Shown here in pieces: positions 40,043-48,523 of a stretch of 64,000 bases of DNA. Position 1 is the stretch's first letter, and every line of letters begins with the position of its first letter. The notes under the pieces are model-generated. The model searched no databases and had not been told where the DNA came from. It saw nothing but the letters and a program-made list of their open reading frames with translations. Position numbers and translations under genes: made by a program. Source of the stretch: a bacterium (lineage in GTDB: Bacteria; Sysuimicrobiota; Sysuimicrobiia; Sysuimicrobiales; Segetimicrobiaceae); contig DASSJF010000082.1 in NCBI GenBank assembly GCA_035691305.1, positions 124,001 to 188,000 on the forward strand. The letters are read 5' to 3'.

Positions 40043-41059
40043 ATGACCGACGACACACGCACGCGCACCTCCGCAGCGGCCGCGCCCGATCTCGCGCCGG
40101 GCGATCTCGAGCGCCTCTACCGTTACATGGTGCTTCAGCGGCTCGCCGAGGAACGGGTCGTCAAGCTGTATCAGACGGGCCAGATCGTCGGCGCCTGCTT
40201 CACCGGCTGGGGCCACGAGGCGATCGCCGTCGGCGCCGCGGCCGCGCTCGGACCGGACGACGTCGCCGCCACGCTGCACCGGGACCTCGGAGCCCGGCTC
40301 GTACTGGGCATGCCGCTCGGCTACTACTTCGCGAACTTCCTCGGCCGCACAGGCTCGCCGACCCGCGGCCGGGAGGGCAACCTGCACATCGGCGGCCTCG
40401 GGCCCCGCATTCTTCTGCACACCGACTTCGTCGGCGGCAACGTTCCGATCGCGGCGGGCGCCGCGCTCGGCTTCCAGGTCCGCGGAGAGCCGCGCGTGGC
40501 GCTCGCCAACTTCGGCGAAGGGACGCTCGCCACGGGGGAGTTTCACGAGGCGGCCAACCTCGCGGCGGTGCTGCGGCTGCCGCTCGTGCTCGTCTGCTGG
40601 AACAACCAGTTCGCGCTCTCGACCCCGCTCGCGCGCGAGATCGCGGGACCGCTCGACGTCCGGATGGCCGCGTACGGCATGCGTGCGTGCTCCGTCGACG
40701 GCAACGACGTGCTCGCGGTCTACGGCGCGGCGCGGGAGGCGGTGGACCGTGCCCGGTCGGGCGGCGGGCCGTCATTCATCGAGGGCCGGACGATGCGGGT
40801 GCGGGGGCATTCCGAGGCCGACGACGCGTCGTACGTCCCGAAAGCGATGATCGAGGAAGGCCGCCGGCGGGATCCGATCGAGCAGTTTGCCGGGCACCTT
40901 GTGGAGAGCGGGGCCGTCACCGCCGCGCGGCTGGCCGGGCTCCGCGCGGACGCGCAGGCCGAGGTCGACGACGCGCAGGCGTGGGCCGAAGCGAGTCCGC
41001 CGCCCGACCCCGCCGAACTGGAGCAGGGCGTGTACTGCGAGGCGACGCCGTGGCCGTAA
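40043..41059 (+). CDS. Thiamine-diphosphate 2-oxoacid/acetoin dehydrogenase E1 alpha subunit
   Basis: Decarboxylating component of a pyruvate, branched-chain oxoacid or acetoin dehydrogenase; 338 residues. The thiamine-diphosphate motif runs from FGEGTLATGEFHEA to CWNNQFALSTP (GEG...NN in place of the usual GDG...NN). The substrate-entry segment is GREGNLHIG (usual form GRGGSMH). The E2 and E3 components are not in this window. It overlaps the beta gene by one base (TAATG). Confidence 0.9.
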   Translation: MTDDTRTRTSAAAAPDLAPGDLERLYRYMVLQRLAEERVVKLYQTGQIVGACFTGWGHEAIAVGAAAALGPDDVAATLHRDLGARLVLGMPLGYYFANFLGRTGSPTRGREGNLHIGGLGPRILLHTDFVGGNVPIAAGAALGFQVRGEPRVALANFGEGTLATGEFHEAANLAAVLRLPLVLVCWNNQFALSTPLAREIAGPLDVRMAAYGMRACSVDGNDVLAVYGAAREAVDRARSGGGPSFIEGRTMRVRGHSEADDASYVPKAMIEEGRRRDPIEQFAGHLVESGAVTAARLAGLRADAQAEVDDAQAWAEASPPPDPAELEQGVYCEATPWP

Positions 41060-42024
41060 TGACCTACATCGAAGCTATTGCCGACGGCCTGCGCCGGGCG
41101 ATGCGGGCCGATCCGTCGGTCATCGTGTTCGGCGAGGACGTCGGCGTCTACGGCGGCGCGTTCAAGCTGACGAAGGGCTTCGTCGAGGAGTTCGGGGCGT
41201 CGCGCGTGATCGACACGCCGATCTGCGAGGCGGCGATTGTCGGGACCGCGGTGGGCGCGGCGCTCGTCGGGATGCGGCCGGTCGTCGAGATGCAGTTCGC
41301 GGACTTCATTTCAAACGCGTTCACCCAGGTGGTAAACGCCGCGGCCACGTCGTCCTACCGGGCGGGCGGCTGCGTGCCGATGGTCGTGCGCGCGCCGTGC
41401 GGCGCCGGCACCCACGGCGGGCCGTTCCATTCACAGTCGATCGAAGGCTACTTCTTCCACACGCCGGGCCTCAAGATCGTGATGCCGTCGACGCCCGCGG
41501 ACGCGAAGGGACTCATCCTGGGGGCGATCGCCGATCCCAACCCGGTGCTCTATCTCGAGCACAAGGCGCTGTACCGCTCGCAGCGGGGCGAGGTCGACGA
41601 GGGCCTCACGGTCTCGCCGCTCGGCCACGCGGCCGTCCGGCGGCCGGGGCGGGACCTTACCGTGTTGACCTACGGGATGATGGCGCACCGGAGCCTCGAG
41701 GCCGCGGAACGCGCGGCCGCCGACGGCATCGAAGCGGAGGTCATCGACCTGCGCACGCTGCTGCCGCTCGATCTCGAGACGATTTCCGAGTCGGTGGCCC
41801 GGACCAGCCGCGCCCTGATCGTGCACGAGGACCGCCTGCGCGGCGGCATCGGTGCGGAGATCGCCGCCTACCTCGGCGAGCATCTCTTCACCTCGCTGGA
41901 CGCTCCCATCTCGCGGATCGGGGCCCCGGACACGCCGGTGCCGTACGCGCCGCCCCTCGAGAGCGCCTACCTGCCGAGCGTGGACCGGATCCACGAGGGA
42001 ATTAAGCGACTGGTGCGTTGGTAA
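41059..42024 (+). CDS. Thiamine-diphosphate 2-oxoacid/acetoin dehydrogenase E1 beta subunit
   Basis: Partner of the preceding alpha subunit, 321 residues, transketolase-type pyrimidine domain plus C-terminal domain. Typical stretches are VIVFGEDVGVYGGAFKLTKG, VVEMQFADFISNAF, APCGAGTHGGPFHSQSIEGYF and EVIDLRTLLPLDLETI. ATG 41059 is used; GTG 41050 is an alternative. About 106 bases without a recognisable element separate its stop from the convergent DUF4242 gene. Confidence 0.93.
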   Translation: MTYIEAIADGLRRAMRADPSVIVFGEDVGVYGGAFKLTKGFVEEFGASRVIDTPICEAAIVGTAVGAALVGMRPVVEMQFADFISNAFTQVVNAAATSSYRAGGCVPMVVRAPCGAGTHGGPFHSQSIEGYFFHTPGLKIVMPSTPADAKGLILGAIADPNPVLYLEHKALYRSQRGEVDEGLTVSPLGHAAVRRPGRDLTVLTYGMMAHRSLEAAERAAADGIEAEVIDLRTLLPLDLETISESVARTSRALIVHEDRLRGGIGAEIAAYLGEHLFTSLDAPISRIGAPDTPVPYAPPLESAYLPSVDRIHEGIKRLVRW

Positions 42025-42130
42025 TCTCGAACGCTCACGGGTGAACGCGGTCCCGGTTTATGGGCGGCTCCCCGGCGTCGAGCCACCGGCTGCCCGCGCG
42101 CAGAACGTGTACTCTATCGCGCCGTGGCGG

Positions 42131-42403
42131 TTACTTGTAGAAGTACGGATCGAGAACGCTTACCTGCGTGACGCTGTCGACGGGCAGGCCGTTGGCCTGT
42201 GCGGCGCGCCGAATGGCGTCCGGGTTTGGTCCGTCGTAGATGCAGAACGTTTTCTTCTTGTCCGTGCTCACATAGGAATGCACCCAGGTGACCCCTTCGA
42301 CGCCGTTCTTGCCGACGACGCTCAGGCATGCCTGCGCGCCTTGCTCGGTCATTGGGATCTCCAGACCGGCGGGAAATGTCCGTTCCACCATGTACCGGGG
42401 CAT
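42131..42403 (-). CDS. DUF4242-type small protein
   Basis: A 90-residue ferredoxin-like fold protein of the DUF4242 (SCO4226-like) group, recognised from MPRYMVERTFP, VTWVHSYVSTDKKKTFCIYDGP and the RRAAQANGLP segment. The family includes nickel-binding members, but function is unsettled. The start is ATG 42403 with GGAGGTGG upstream. It is the last gene of the minus-strand run that begins at pxpA. Confidence 0.82.
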   Translation of the reverse strand: MPRYMVERTFPAGLEIPMTEQGAQACLSVVGKNGVEGVTWVHSYVSTDKKKTFCIYDGPNPDAIRRAAQANGLPVDSVTQVSVLDPYFYK

Positions 42404-42481
42404 CGCTCGCCACCTCCGCAGAAGATATGAGCCGAGATTCTCGCCCGGTTTGTCACGAGCCTGCCGAGCGAAGCTTCGCCG

Positions 42482-43252
42482 CTAGAGAAACACGCGTTCG
42501 GGGTCCAGGCCGCGGAGCGCGCGAAGCTCATGCTCGGCCGGCGGCTCGAGGCGCCGGCCGTTCGCCGCCGCCCCGAGGTCGAAGCCGGTCTGCTCCTTCA
42601 CCTGACTCGGTTCCACGCCCGGCTGCAACGCCGCGATGCGCATCCGGCCGGACGCGGGATCGAAGTCCATGAGCGCGAGGTCGGTCAGCACGGCGGTCAC
42701 CCGCCCGAACAGGAGTCCGGCGCCGCGGCGGGCGCCCTCACCGCCGATCTGGCCGGGGCTTGTCAGGAAATCGAGCCGCTCGACGAACCGGCGCCGCTCG
42801 TGCCGGGTGACGATCATGATCTCCCGGCAGAGGCAGGCGATGTCGCAGGCGCCGCCGCTGCCCGGGAGGCGCACTTTGGGCCGTTCGATCGGACCGATGA
42901 CGCTGGTGTTGATGTTGCCGTACGGGTCGATCTGGGCCCCGCCGAGGAAGCCGTAGTCGAAGAAGCCGCGCTGCGCGTACAGGAAGATCTGCGTGATCGA
43001 CGGCAGCGCGACGGCCCGCCGCGCGCCGCGCATCTCGTTGGTGGAGATCGGCAGGCTGCCGGGCGCGACCTCGAGGCCGATCGAACCGCCCTCGATGACG
43101 ATGGTCAGGCCGGGCGCATGCGTCGCACGCGCGAGGGCCGAGGCGAGCAGCGGCGTGCCGACGCCCGCGAACACGACTTTGCCGTCCGCGAGCAGACGGC
43201 TCGCCGCGACGGTGAGCAGTTCGGAGGCGGTGTAGCCGGCCGTTTCGGTCAC
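42482..43252 (-). CDS. CoA-transferase subunit B (GctB type)
   Basis: Family I CoA-transferase, 256 residues, exchanging CoA between two acids. The catalytic glutamate is expected in IVIEGGSIGLEV, the counterpart of ENGxxG. Other family parts are GFLGGAQIDPYGNINTS and LPGSGGACDIA. The donor and acceptor are unknown. The start is GTG 43252 with TGAGGAA upstream, 10 bases after the subunit A stop. Confidence 0.9.
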   Translation of the reverse strand: MTETAGYTASELLTVAASRLLADGKVVFAGVGTPLLASALARATHAPGLTIVIEGGSIGLEVAPGSLPISTNEMRGARRAVALPSITQIFLYAQRGFFDYGFLGGAQIDPYGNINTSVIGPIERPKVRLPGSGGACDIACLCREIMIVTRHERRRFVERLDFLTSPGQIGGEGARRGAGLLFGRVTAVLTDLALMDFDPASGRMRIAALQPGVEPSQVKEQTGFDLGAAANGRRLEPPAEHELRALRGLDPERVFL

Positions 43253-43262
43253 GTCCGGTTCC

Positions 43263-44231
43263 TCACGGGTCCCTGCCGGTGAGGTCGCGCGCCACCCGGC
43301 GCTGCCGCTCGAGCCGGTCCGCGCCGAACTTGGCGAAGTACGCTTCCGCGGTCTCCGGTCCGTAGACCCACTCGTCGAGGTAGGCGCGGACTCCGGCGAC
43401 GCCCTCCGCGGCGACGCGCTTCGCGTAGGCGTCGATGTGCTCGAGGTCAGCGTCGTACCGCCCGTACATCTCGTGCGGGTAGGCGCCGTACGGCGCTTCG
43501 ACCACCGCGTCGACGGCGAAGAAAGGGATGACGGTGCGGTCCGCGGTGCGCCGGATCTCGTCGGGGTCCACGATCTCCTCGGCGCTCAGCACGACGGTCT
43601 GCGCGGCCGCGGCGATGTCGGCGTCCATGTGCGGATAGCCGTCGATCTGCGCGTTCCCGAAGCGGTCCGCGCGGTGGACGTGGATCAGCGCCACGTCGGG
43701 GAAGAGCGCCGGGATGAGGCACAGCGGCTCTCCGGTGAAGGGGCAGGTCATCGTCTTCGCGCCGGTGGTGCGCATCAGATCGGAGCCGAGCATCGAGAGG
43801 GTGGGGAGGAACGGGACGCCCATCGCGGCGGCGTGGTAACGCATGCCGATCGCGAGGTGGCTCCATTCTTCGAATCGCGCCCGGCCGCCCTCGACGAACT
43901 CGCGCACGATCCGCGACAGGCCCCACGGCAGCCCGATCCCGACCCAACTCGTCACGATCTCGCGGCAGGCGCCCGCCGCGAGAAACAGCTCGCTCTCGTA
44001 GCACATCAGGCTGCGGGAGAGCACCACGTCGCGGGGACGCCGGCGCAGCACCTCCCGCAACAGCAGCGTCGGCGTTCTCGAGTAGAGGCAGCCGCCGATT
44101 GCGATGTGCTCGCCGTCGCGCACTAGGGCGGCCGCGGCGGCGAGCGGCAACCGCTTGTCCCGCGGCGCCTTGTTCTTGGCCTCGATCCCGCGGCGCGCCT
44201 CGACGAAGGTGCGCGCGGGCCGCTCAGGCAT
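43263..44231 (-). CDS. CoA-transferase subunit A (GctA type)
   Basis: Partner of the preceding protein, 322 residues. Family features include IAIGGCLYSRTPTLLLREVLRR, the segment TCPFTGEPLCLIPALFPDVALIHVHRADRFGNAQIDG and VVLSAEEIVD. The start is ATG 44231, overlapping the LLM-oxidoreductase stop by 8 bases. Residues 1-25 are basic and not part of the domain. Confidence 0.9.
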   Translation of the reverse strand: MPERPARTFVEARRGIEAKNKAPRDKRLPLAAAAALVRDGEHIAIGGCLYSRTPTLLLREVLRRRPRDVVLSRSLMCYESELFLAAGACREIVTSWVGIGLPWGLSRIVREFVEGGRARFEEWSHLAIGMRYHAAAMGVPFLPTLSMLGSDLMRTTGAKTMTCPFTGEPLCLIPALFPDVALIHVHRADRFGNAQIDGYPHMDADIAAAAQTVVLSAEEIVDPDEIRRTADRTVIPFFAVDAVVEAPYGAYPHEMYGRYDADLEHIDAYAKRVAAEGVAGVRAYLDEWVYGPETAEAYFAKFGADRLERQRRVARDLTGRDP

Positions 44232-45192
44232 GCACGCGTCTCGCGCCGGGACGCAGCCGGGGCAGCACGTCGCGCGCGATCACCTCGAGTTGATCCGTCC
44301 GGTACTCCGACGGGATCAGGACGATGTGCTCCTCGCCCGCGTCGAGGTGGGCGGCAAGCTGCTCCGCGCACTGCGCCGGGGTGCCGCGGATCGCGCTCTC
44401 CGGCGTCGACTCGCTCCACGGCGCGACGTCGAAGTAGCGGCCGATGAACTCCTTGACGCGGCGGTCCGCGTCCTCGTACGTGCCCGCGACGCAGATCGGG
44501 AGCTGGCTGATGTTCCGCAGCTCGGCGGGGTTGCGGCCCTGCTCCTCGGCAAAGCCGCGGATCTTCGCCCACGTCGCCCGGAACGTCTCCGGCGTGTAGA
44601 AGTAGGTCAGCCAGCCGTCGCCGTACTTGGCCACCCGCCGCAGCACGCGGTCGACGTAGCCGCCGATGAACAGCGGCGGGTGCGGCCGCCGGAACGGCTT
44701 CGGGAGCATTACGGCCTGGTTGAAGACGTAGCCGTCCACCGACCCGCTGACGCTGTCCTCGGTCCACAGCCGGCGCATGATCTCGAAGTTTTTCACGAAG
44801 ATCCGGCCGCGCTCCGCGAACGGAATGCCGCAGGCCTGAAACTCGCGCTCGTACCAGCCGGCGGCGAGCCCGAGGACGAGCCGGCCCTTCGACATCTGGT
44901 CGATCGTCGCGAGCTCCTTCGCCAGGATGACCGGATTGCGCAGCGGCAGTACGAGCACCCCGATACCGAGCTGCAGGCGCTGCGTCCGCGCCGCGAGCGC
45001 GCTCAGGGTCGCGAGCGACTCGAGAAAGGGGAACGCCCGCCGGGTGCCGAGGAGGATGTGGTCCCAGGCCCAGGCCGAGGCGAAGCCCAGCGCCTCGGCC
45101 TGGGCCGCGTAGGCCAGCACGCGGTCGATGCTCGGCTCGACCGAGGCGGGCGTGAAGTTCTCGAGCGCGACTCCGAACTGCGGTTCCGGCAT
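44224..45192 (-). CDS. LLM-class (luciferase-like) flavin-dependent oxidoreductase
   Basis: A 322-residue TIM-barrel flavoprotein, FMN or F420 dependent. Typical stretches are AEALGFASAWAWDHIL, TQRLQLGIGVLVLPLRNPVILAKELAT, LVLGLAAGWYEREFQACG and PLFIGGYVDRVLRR. ATG 45192 shares a base with the stop of the upstream large-subunit gene (TGATG) and has AAAGGAGAG ahead; the in-frame TTG one codon upstream is less likely. Confidence 0.9.
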   Translation of the reverse strand: MPEPQFGVALENFTPASVEPSIDRVLAYAAQAEALGFASAWAWDHILLGTRRAFPFLESLATLSALAARTQRLQLGIGVLVLPLRNPVILAKELATIDQMSKGRLVLGLAAGWYEREFQACGIPFAERGRIFVKNFEIMRRLWTEDSVSGSVDGYVFNQAVMLPKPFRRPHPPLFIGGYVDRVLRRVAKYGDGWLTYFYTPETFRATWAKIRGFAEEQGRNPAELRNISQLPICVAGTYEDADRRVKEFIGRYFDVAPWSESTPESAIRGTPAQCAEQLAAHLDAGEEHIVLIPSEYRTDQLEVIARDVLPRLRPGARRVHA

Positions 45193-47510
45193 CAATCTCT
45201 CCTTTCGTCACGGCCCGGACGGCCGTCCGCCTCGAGCGCGCGTAGCACCCGCTCGGGCGTGATCGGCAGGTCCGTCAGGCGCGCGCCGGTGGCGTCGTGG
45301 ATCGCGCCGGCGATCGCGGCCGGCGGTGGCCCGGTCGGCGGCTCGCCGATCCCCCGCGCTGAAAACGGCCCTTTCCCCTCGCCGGATTCGACCACGACCG
45401 CCCGGACGTCCGGCAGGTCGAGCGCCGAGGGGATCAGGTAGCTCGCAAAGAGCGTGCTCATGTTGCTGCCGCTTTCGACCACGATCTCTTCCGTGAGCGC
45501 CTGGCCGATTCCCATGACCGCGCCGCCCTGGATCTGGCCCTCGACGCTCTGCGGGTTGATCGCCCGGCCCACGTCGTGGCACGCGGCGTACTTGAGCAGG
45601 CGCACCGCGCCCGTCTCCCCGTCCACCTCGACCTCCGCGGCGTGGCACCCGTAGGTGAAGTCCGGGAAGGTGCGGCCCTGTCCGGTCGCGAGATCGACCG
45701 GCGGCGCCTGCTCCGCGTAGAACGTCGCGAGGTGCGCCGCGGGAACGCCGCGCCGCCCGCACTCCACGACCATCTTGGCCAGGGTGACCCGGCGGTCCGG
45801 GCTGCCCGCCACGCCTACGTGGTCGTCGGCGAACTCGAGGTCCGCCTCCGCGGCTTCGAGTAGCGCGGCGGCGACCGGCGCGACCTGCTCCCGCAGCTCG
45901 CGCGAGCCACGCAGCACCGCGTTGCCGGACATGTAGAGCTGCCGTGTGGCGAACGTGCCGCCGGAGAGCGGGGTCAGCGCGCTGTCGCCGACGTGCACGG
46001 TGATGCGCTCGAGCGAAACCCCGAGCACCTCCGCGGCGATCTGGGCGAGCGCGGCGGACTGCCCGCCCCCGAGGTCGGGGACCCCCGTGCGGATGACCAG
46101 CGAGCCGTCGGCCTCGAAGCCGAGCCAGGCGCTCGCGCGGTCCCGGAACCAGACGGTGCGGCCGTACGGCTGGATGTTGCAGGCGAAGCCGCGTCCGATC
46201 CTCGCCTGGGGCCCCGACGGCCGGCTGCGCTCGCCGAGCGCCGCCTGCGCCCGGCGCATCACCTCCGGCAGGGCGACATGGGTCTCCACGCGCTCGCCGG
46301 TCGGGAGCGCGTCGCCTTTCGACAAGAAGTTGCGCGTGCGGATCTCCTCCGGAGTCAGGCCGAGCCGTTCCGCCAGGGCGTTCATCTGGGACTCATAGGC
46401 GAAGGTGACCTGCATCGCCCCGAACCCGCGCATCGCGCTCGACGGTACGTTGTTCGTGAAGACGGCGCGCGCGTCGATCGCGACGTTGGGGATCCGGTAC
46501 GGGCCACAGCCCGTGACGAGGGCCGCGAACAGGACGCGCGGGCTGAGCAGGGGATAGGGGCCGGAGTCGGCGATCAGCGAGATCTCCTGCGCGACGAGGC
46601 GGCCGTCGCGCGCGGCGCCGGTCTTGTACCGCATCGCGAACGGGTGCCGCTTCGGCCGGGCGAGCAGCGACTCGTAGCGGGTCCAGACCATGCGGACCGG
46701 CTGTCCCGTCTTCCACGCGAGCAGCGCGAGGTGGGGCTCGACGGTCATGTCTTCCTTGCCGCCGAAGCCGCCGCCGAGGAACGGCGCCACCACGCGCACG
46801 CGGTTGTGCGGAACGCCCAACATCTCGGCGATCTCGCGGAAGTGCTCGATCACCTGCGACGACGCGCGGATGTTGACGACGCCGTGCGCGTCGATCCAGG
46901 CGACGCCCGCTTCCGGTTCGAGGTAGGCGTGGTCGACGCGCTGCGTCCGGTAGGTGTGCTCCACGACGGCGTGCGCCTGCCGGAAGGCCTCGGCGGCGTC
47001 GCCGCGCCGGAGCGTCCAATGCACGAGGACGTTGTCGCGATCGGGATGCACGCGGGGCGCGCCCGCGGCGAGCGCGCCTTCGGCGTCGAAGACGCCCGCC
47101 AGCGGCTCGTAGTCGACGTCGATCGCTTCGAGCGCCGCGTGGGCGTGCTCGGGAGAGTCCGCCGCGACCAGTGCGACCGGCTCTCCCTGGTAGCACACCC
47201 GATCCGCCGCGAGGACGGGCGTCGCGAACCGGATGAGGCCGATGCCGGTCGGGTCTTCCTCGACCGCGTTGTGCGGAACGTCGCCCGCGGTCAGCACCGC
47301 GGCGACGCCAGGCAGCCTGCGGGCCCTCGCGATGTCGAGCCGGCGAATCCGGGCCGACGCGTAGAGCGCTCTCAGGATCGCGCCGGACAGCATGCCCGGC
47401 AGCTCCCAGTCCGCGGCGTAGCGGGTGGCGCCGCGGATCTTGTCGACCGCGTCGAAGCGGGGCTGCGGCCTGCCGACGACCCGATACTGATCTAGGCGCC
47501 GGCTATCCAC
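45192..47510 (-). CDS. Second molybdopterin-binding large subunit, without its own medium and small subunits
   Basis: A 772-residue paralogue of the large subunit at 31263-33647, with the same landmarks: QVIEHFREIAEMLGVPHNRVRV, FLGGGFGGKED, RPKRHPFAMRY, ACNIQPYGRTVWFRDRASAW and Glu723 in GIGEPP. It too lacks the CO-dehydrogenase loop. No FAD or iron-sulfur subunit gene lies beside it, so it probably borrows CoxM and CoxS or works with subunits elsewhere. GTG 47510, inside the end of pxpA, is the best start but has no good ribosome site. Confidence 0.87.
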   Translation of the reverse strand: MDSRRLDQYRVVGRPQPRFDAVDKIRGATRYAADWELPGMLSGAILRALYASARIRRLDIARARRLPGVAAVLTAGDVPHNAVEEDPTGIGLIRFATPVLAADRVCYQGEPVALVAADSPEHAHAALEAIDVDYEPLAGVFDAEGALAAGAPRVHPDRDNVLVHWTLRRGDAAEAFRQAHAVVEHTYRTQRVDHAYLEPEAGVAWIDAHGVVNIRASSQVIEHFREIAEMLGVPHNRVRVVAPFLGGGFGGKEDMTVEPHLALLAWKTGQPVRMVWTRYESLLARPKRHPFAMRYKTGAARDGRLVAQEISLIADSGPYPLLSPRVLFAALVTGCGPYRIPNVAIDARAVFTNNVPSSAMRGFGAMQVTFAYESQMNALAERLGLTPEEIRTRNFLSKGDALPTGERVETHVALPEVMRRAQAALGERSRPSGPQARIGRGFACNIQPYGRTVWFRDRASAWLGFEADGSLVIRTGVPDLGGGQSAALAQIAAEVLGVSLERITVHVGDSALTPLSGGTFATRQLYMSGNAVLRGSRELREQVAPVAAALLEAAEADLEFADDHVGVAGSPDRRVTLAKMVVECGRRGVPAAHLATFYAEQAPPVDLATGQGRTFPDFTYGCHAAEVEVDGETGAVRLLKYAACHDVGRAINPQSVEGQIQGGAVMGIGQALTEEIVVESGSNMSTLFASYLIPSALDLPDVRAVVVESGEGKGPFSARGIGEPPTGPPPAAIAGAIHDATGARLTDLPITPERVLRALEADGRPGRDERRD

Positions 47511-48280
47511 GTGCCGAGAGCCGACACCTCGACGCCGGCCTGTTCGAGCATTCCCCGCAGCTTCCGCACGGCCGCGCGCGACGGCGCGTGGTCGCCGTGG
47601 AGGCAGATGGTGTCGACCTGCACCTCGACGGTCTTTCCGTCCACGGTCGGCACCCGTCCGTCGCGGACGGCGCCGACCGCGCGGCGGCACATCTCGTCCG
47701 GGTCCATCAGCATCGCGTCGGGCCGCCGCCGGCTCGCCAAGGTGCCGTCCGCCATGTAGCCGCGGTCCAGGAAGAACTCGCGCGCCACGCGCAGTCCCGC
47801 GGTGCGGCACTGCCCCGCCAGCTGTGACGCCGGCGTGGCCACGACGGCGAGGTGGGGGTCGATGCGCTTCACCGCCGCCGCGATGGCGCCCGCGCAGCCT
47901 TCGTCGACTTCCGCGACATTATAGAGCGCGCCGTGGGGCTTCACGTGCTGCAGCCGCCCGCCGAACGCCTCTACCATGCCGCGTACCGCCGCGACCTGGT
48001 AGAGGACGAGGTCGTCCACTTCCTGCGGCGTCAGGTCCATTTTGTGCCGGCCGAAGCCGATGAGGTCCTGGTAGCCCGGATGCGCGCCGATCGCGACCCG
48101 GTGGCGGTGCAGCAGCTCGACGGTCTTGCGGATCGTCGCCGGATCGCTGGCGTGAAAGCCGCACGCGATGTGCGCGGACGTGAGGTAGGGGGCGATCTCC
48201 TCGTCCCCTCCCATCGGCCACCGTCCAAGGGATTCCCCCATGTCCGCGGAGATATCGACGCGCCGCGACGCTGCCGTCAT
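47492..48280 (-). CDS. pxpA: PxpA: LamB/YcsF-family 5-oxoprolinase subunit A
   Basis: A 262-residue protein of the LamB/YcsF family, subunit A of the ATP-dependent 5-oxoprolinase PxpABC. The start motif DISADMGESLGRWPMGGDEEIAPYL, the GFHASDP loop and VKPHGALYNV are clear. The usual PxpB and PxpC partners are not next to it, but HyuA and HyuB, a different oxoprolinase type, lie 20 kb away. The start is ATG 48280 with AAAGGAGGT upstream. It is divergent from the cysteine synthase gene, with 243 bases between. Confidence 0.9.
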   Translation of the reverse strand: MTAASRRVDISADMGESLGRWPMGGDEEIAPYLTSAHIACGFHASDPATIRKTVELLHRHRVAIGAHPGYQDLIGFGRHKMDLTPQEVDDLVLYQVAAVRGMVEAFGGRLQHVKPHGALYNVAEVDEGCAGAIAAAVKRIDPHLAVVATPASQLAGQCRTAGLRVAREFFLDRGYMADGTLASRRRPDAMLMDPDEMCRRAVGAVRDGRVPTVDGKTVEVQVDTICLHGDHAPSRAAVRKLRGMLEQAGVEVSALGTWIAGA

Positions 48281-48523
48281 CGGCGGACCTCCTTTCGAAA
48301 GATCTGCGGGAGCGGCCACATCGGGCTTCAGTTTCCTGTTTGCCCGCCGCGCAGTCGGCGGGCGGTACGGCGGGAGGCGGTCCGCCGGCAGAGCGGTTAG
48401 TTCGGTCCCGCGTCCGGGCGGCCCTCTCCGGTCCGGGCAGGGCGCGTGCGCGCGCGATGAGAACCGTGACCAAGGAGATACAACGACGCGTGCCCGCGGA
48501 GCGACAGGGGGGAATCGGACGGC

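Noticed and set aside
44104-45441. 445-codon plus-strand frame opposite the CoA-transferase and LLM genes
   Set aside because: It is antisense to three genes with clear families and has no recognisable domain or ribosome site.
47492-48280. Complete 5-oxoprolinase PxpABC
   Set aside because: Only the A subunit is present. I searched both flanks for the PxpB/PxpC carboxylase-like proteins and found none.
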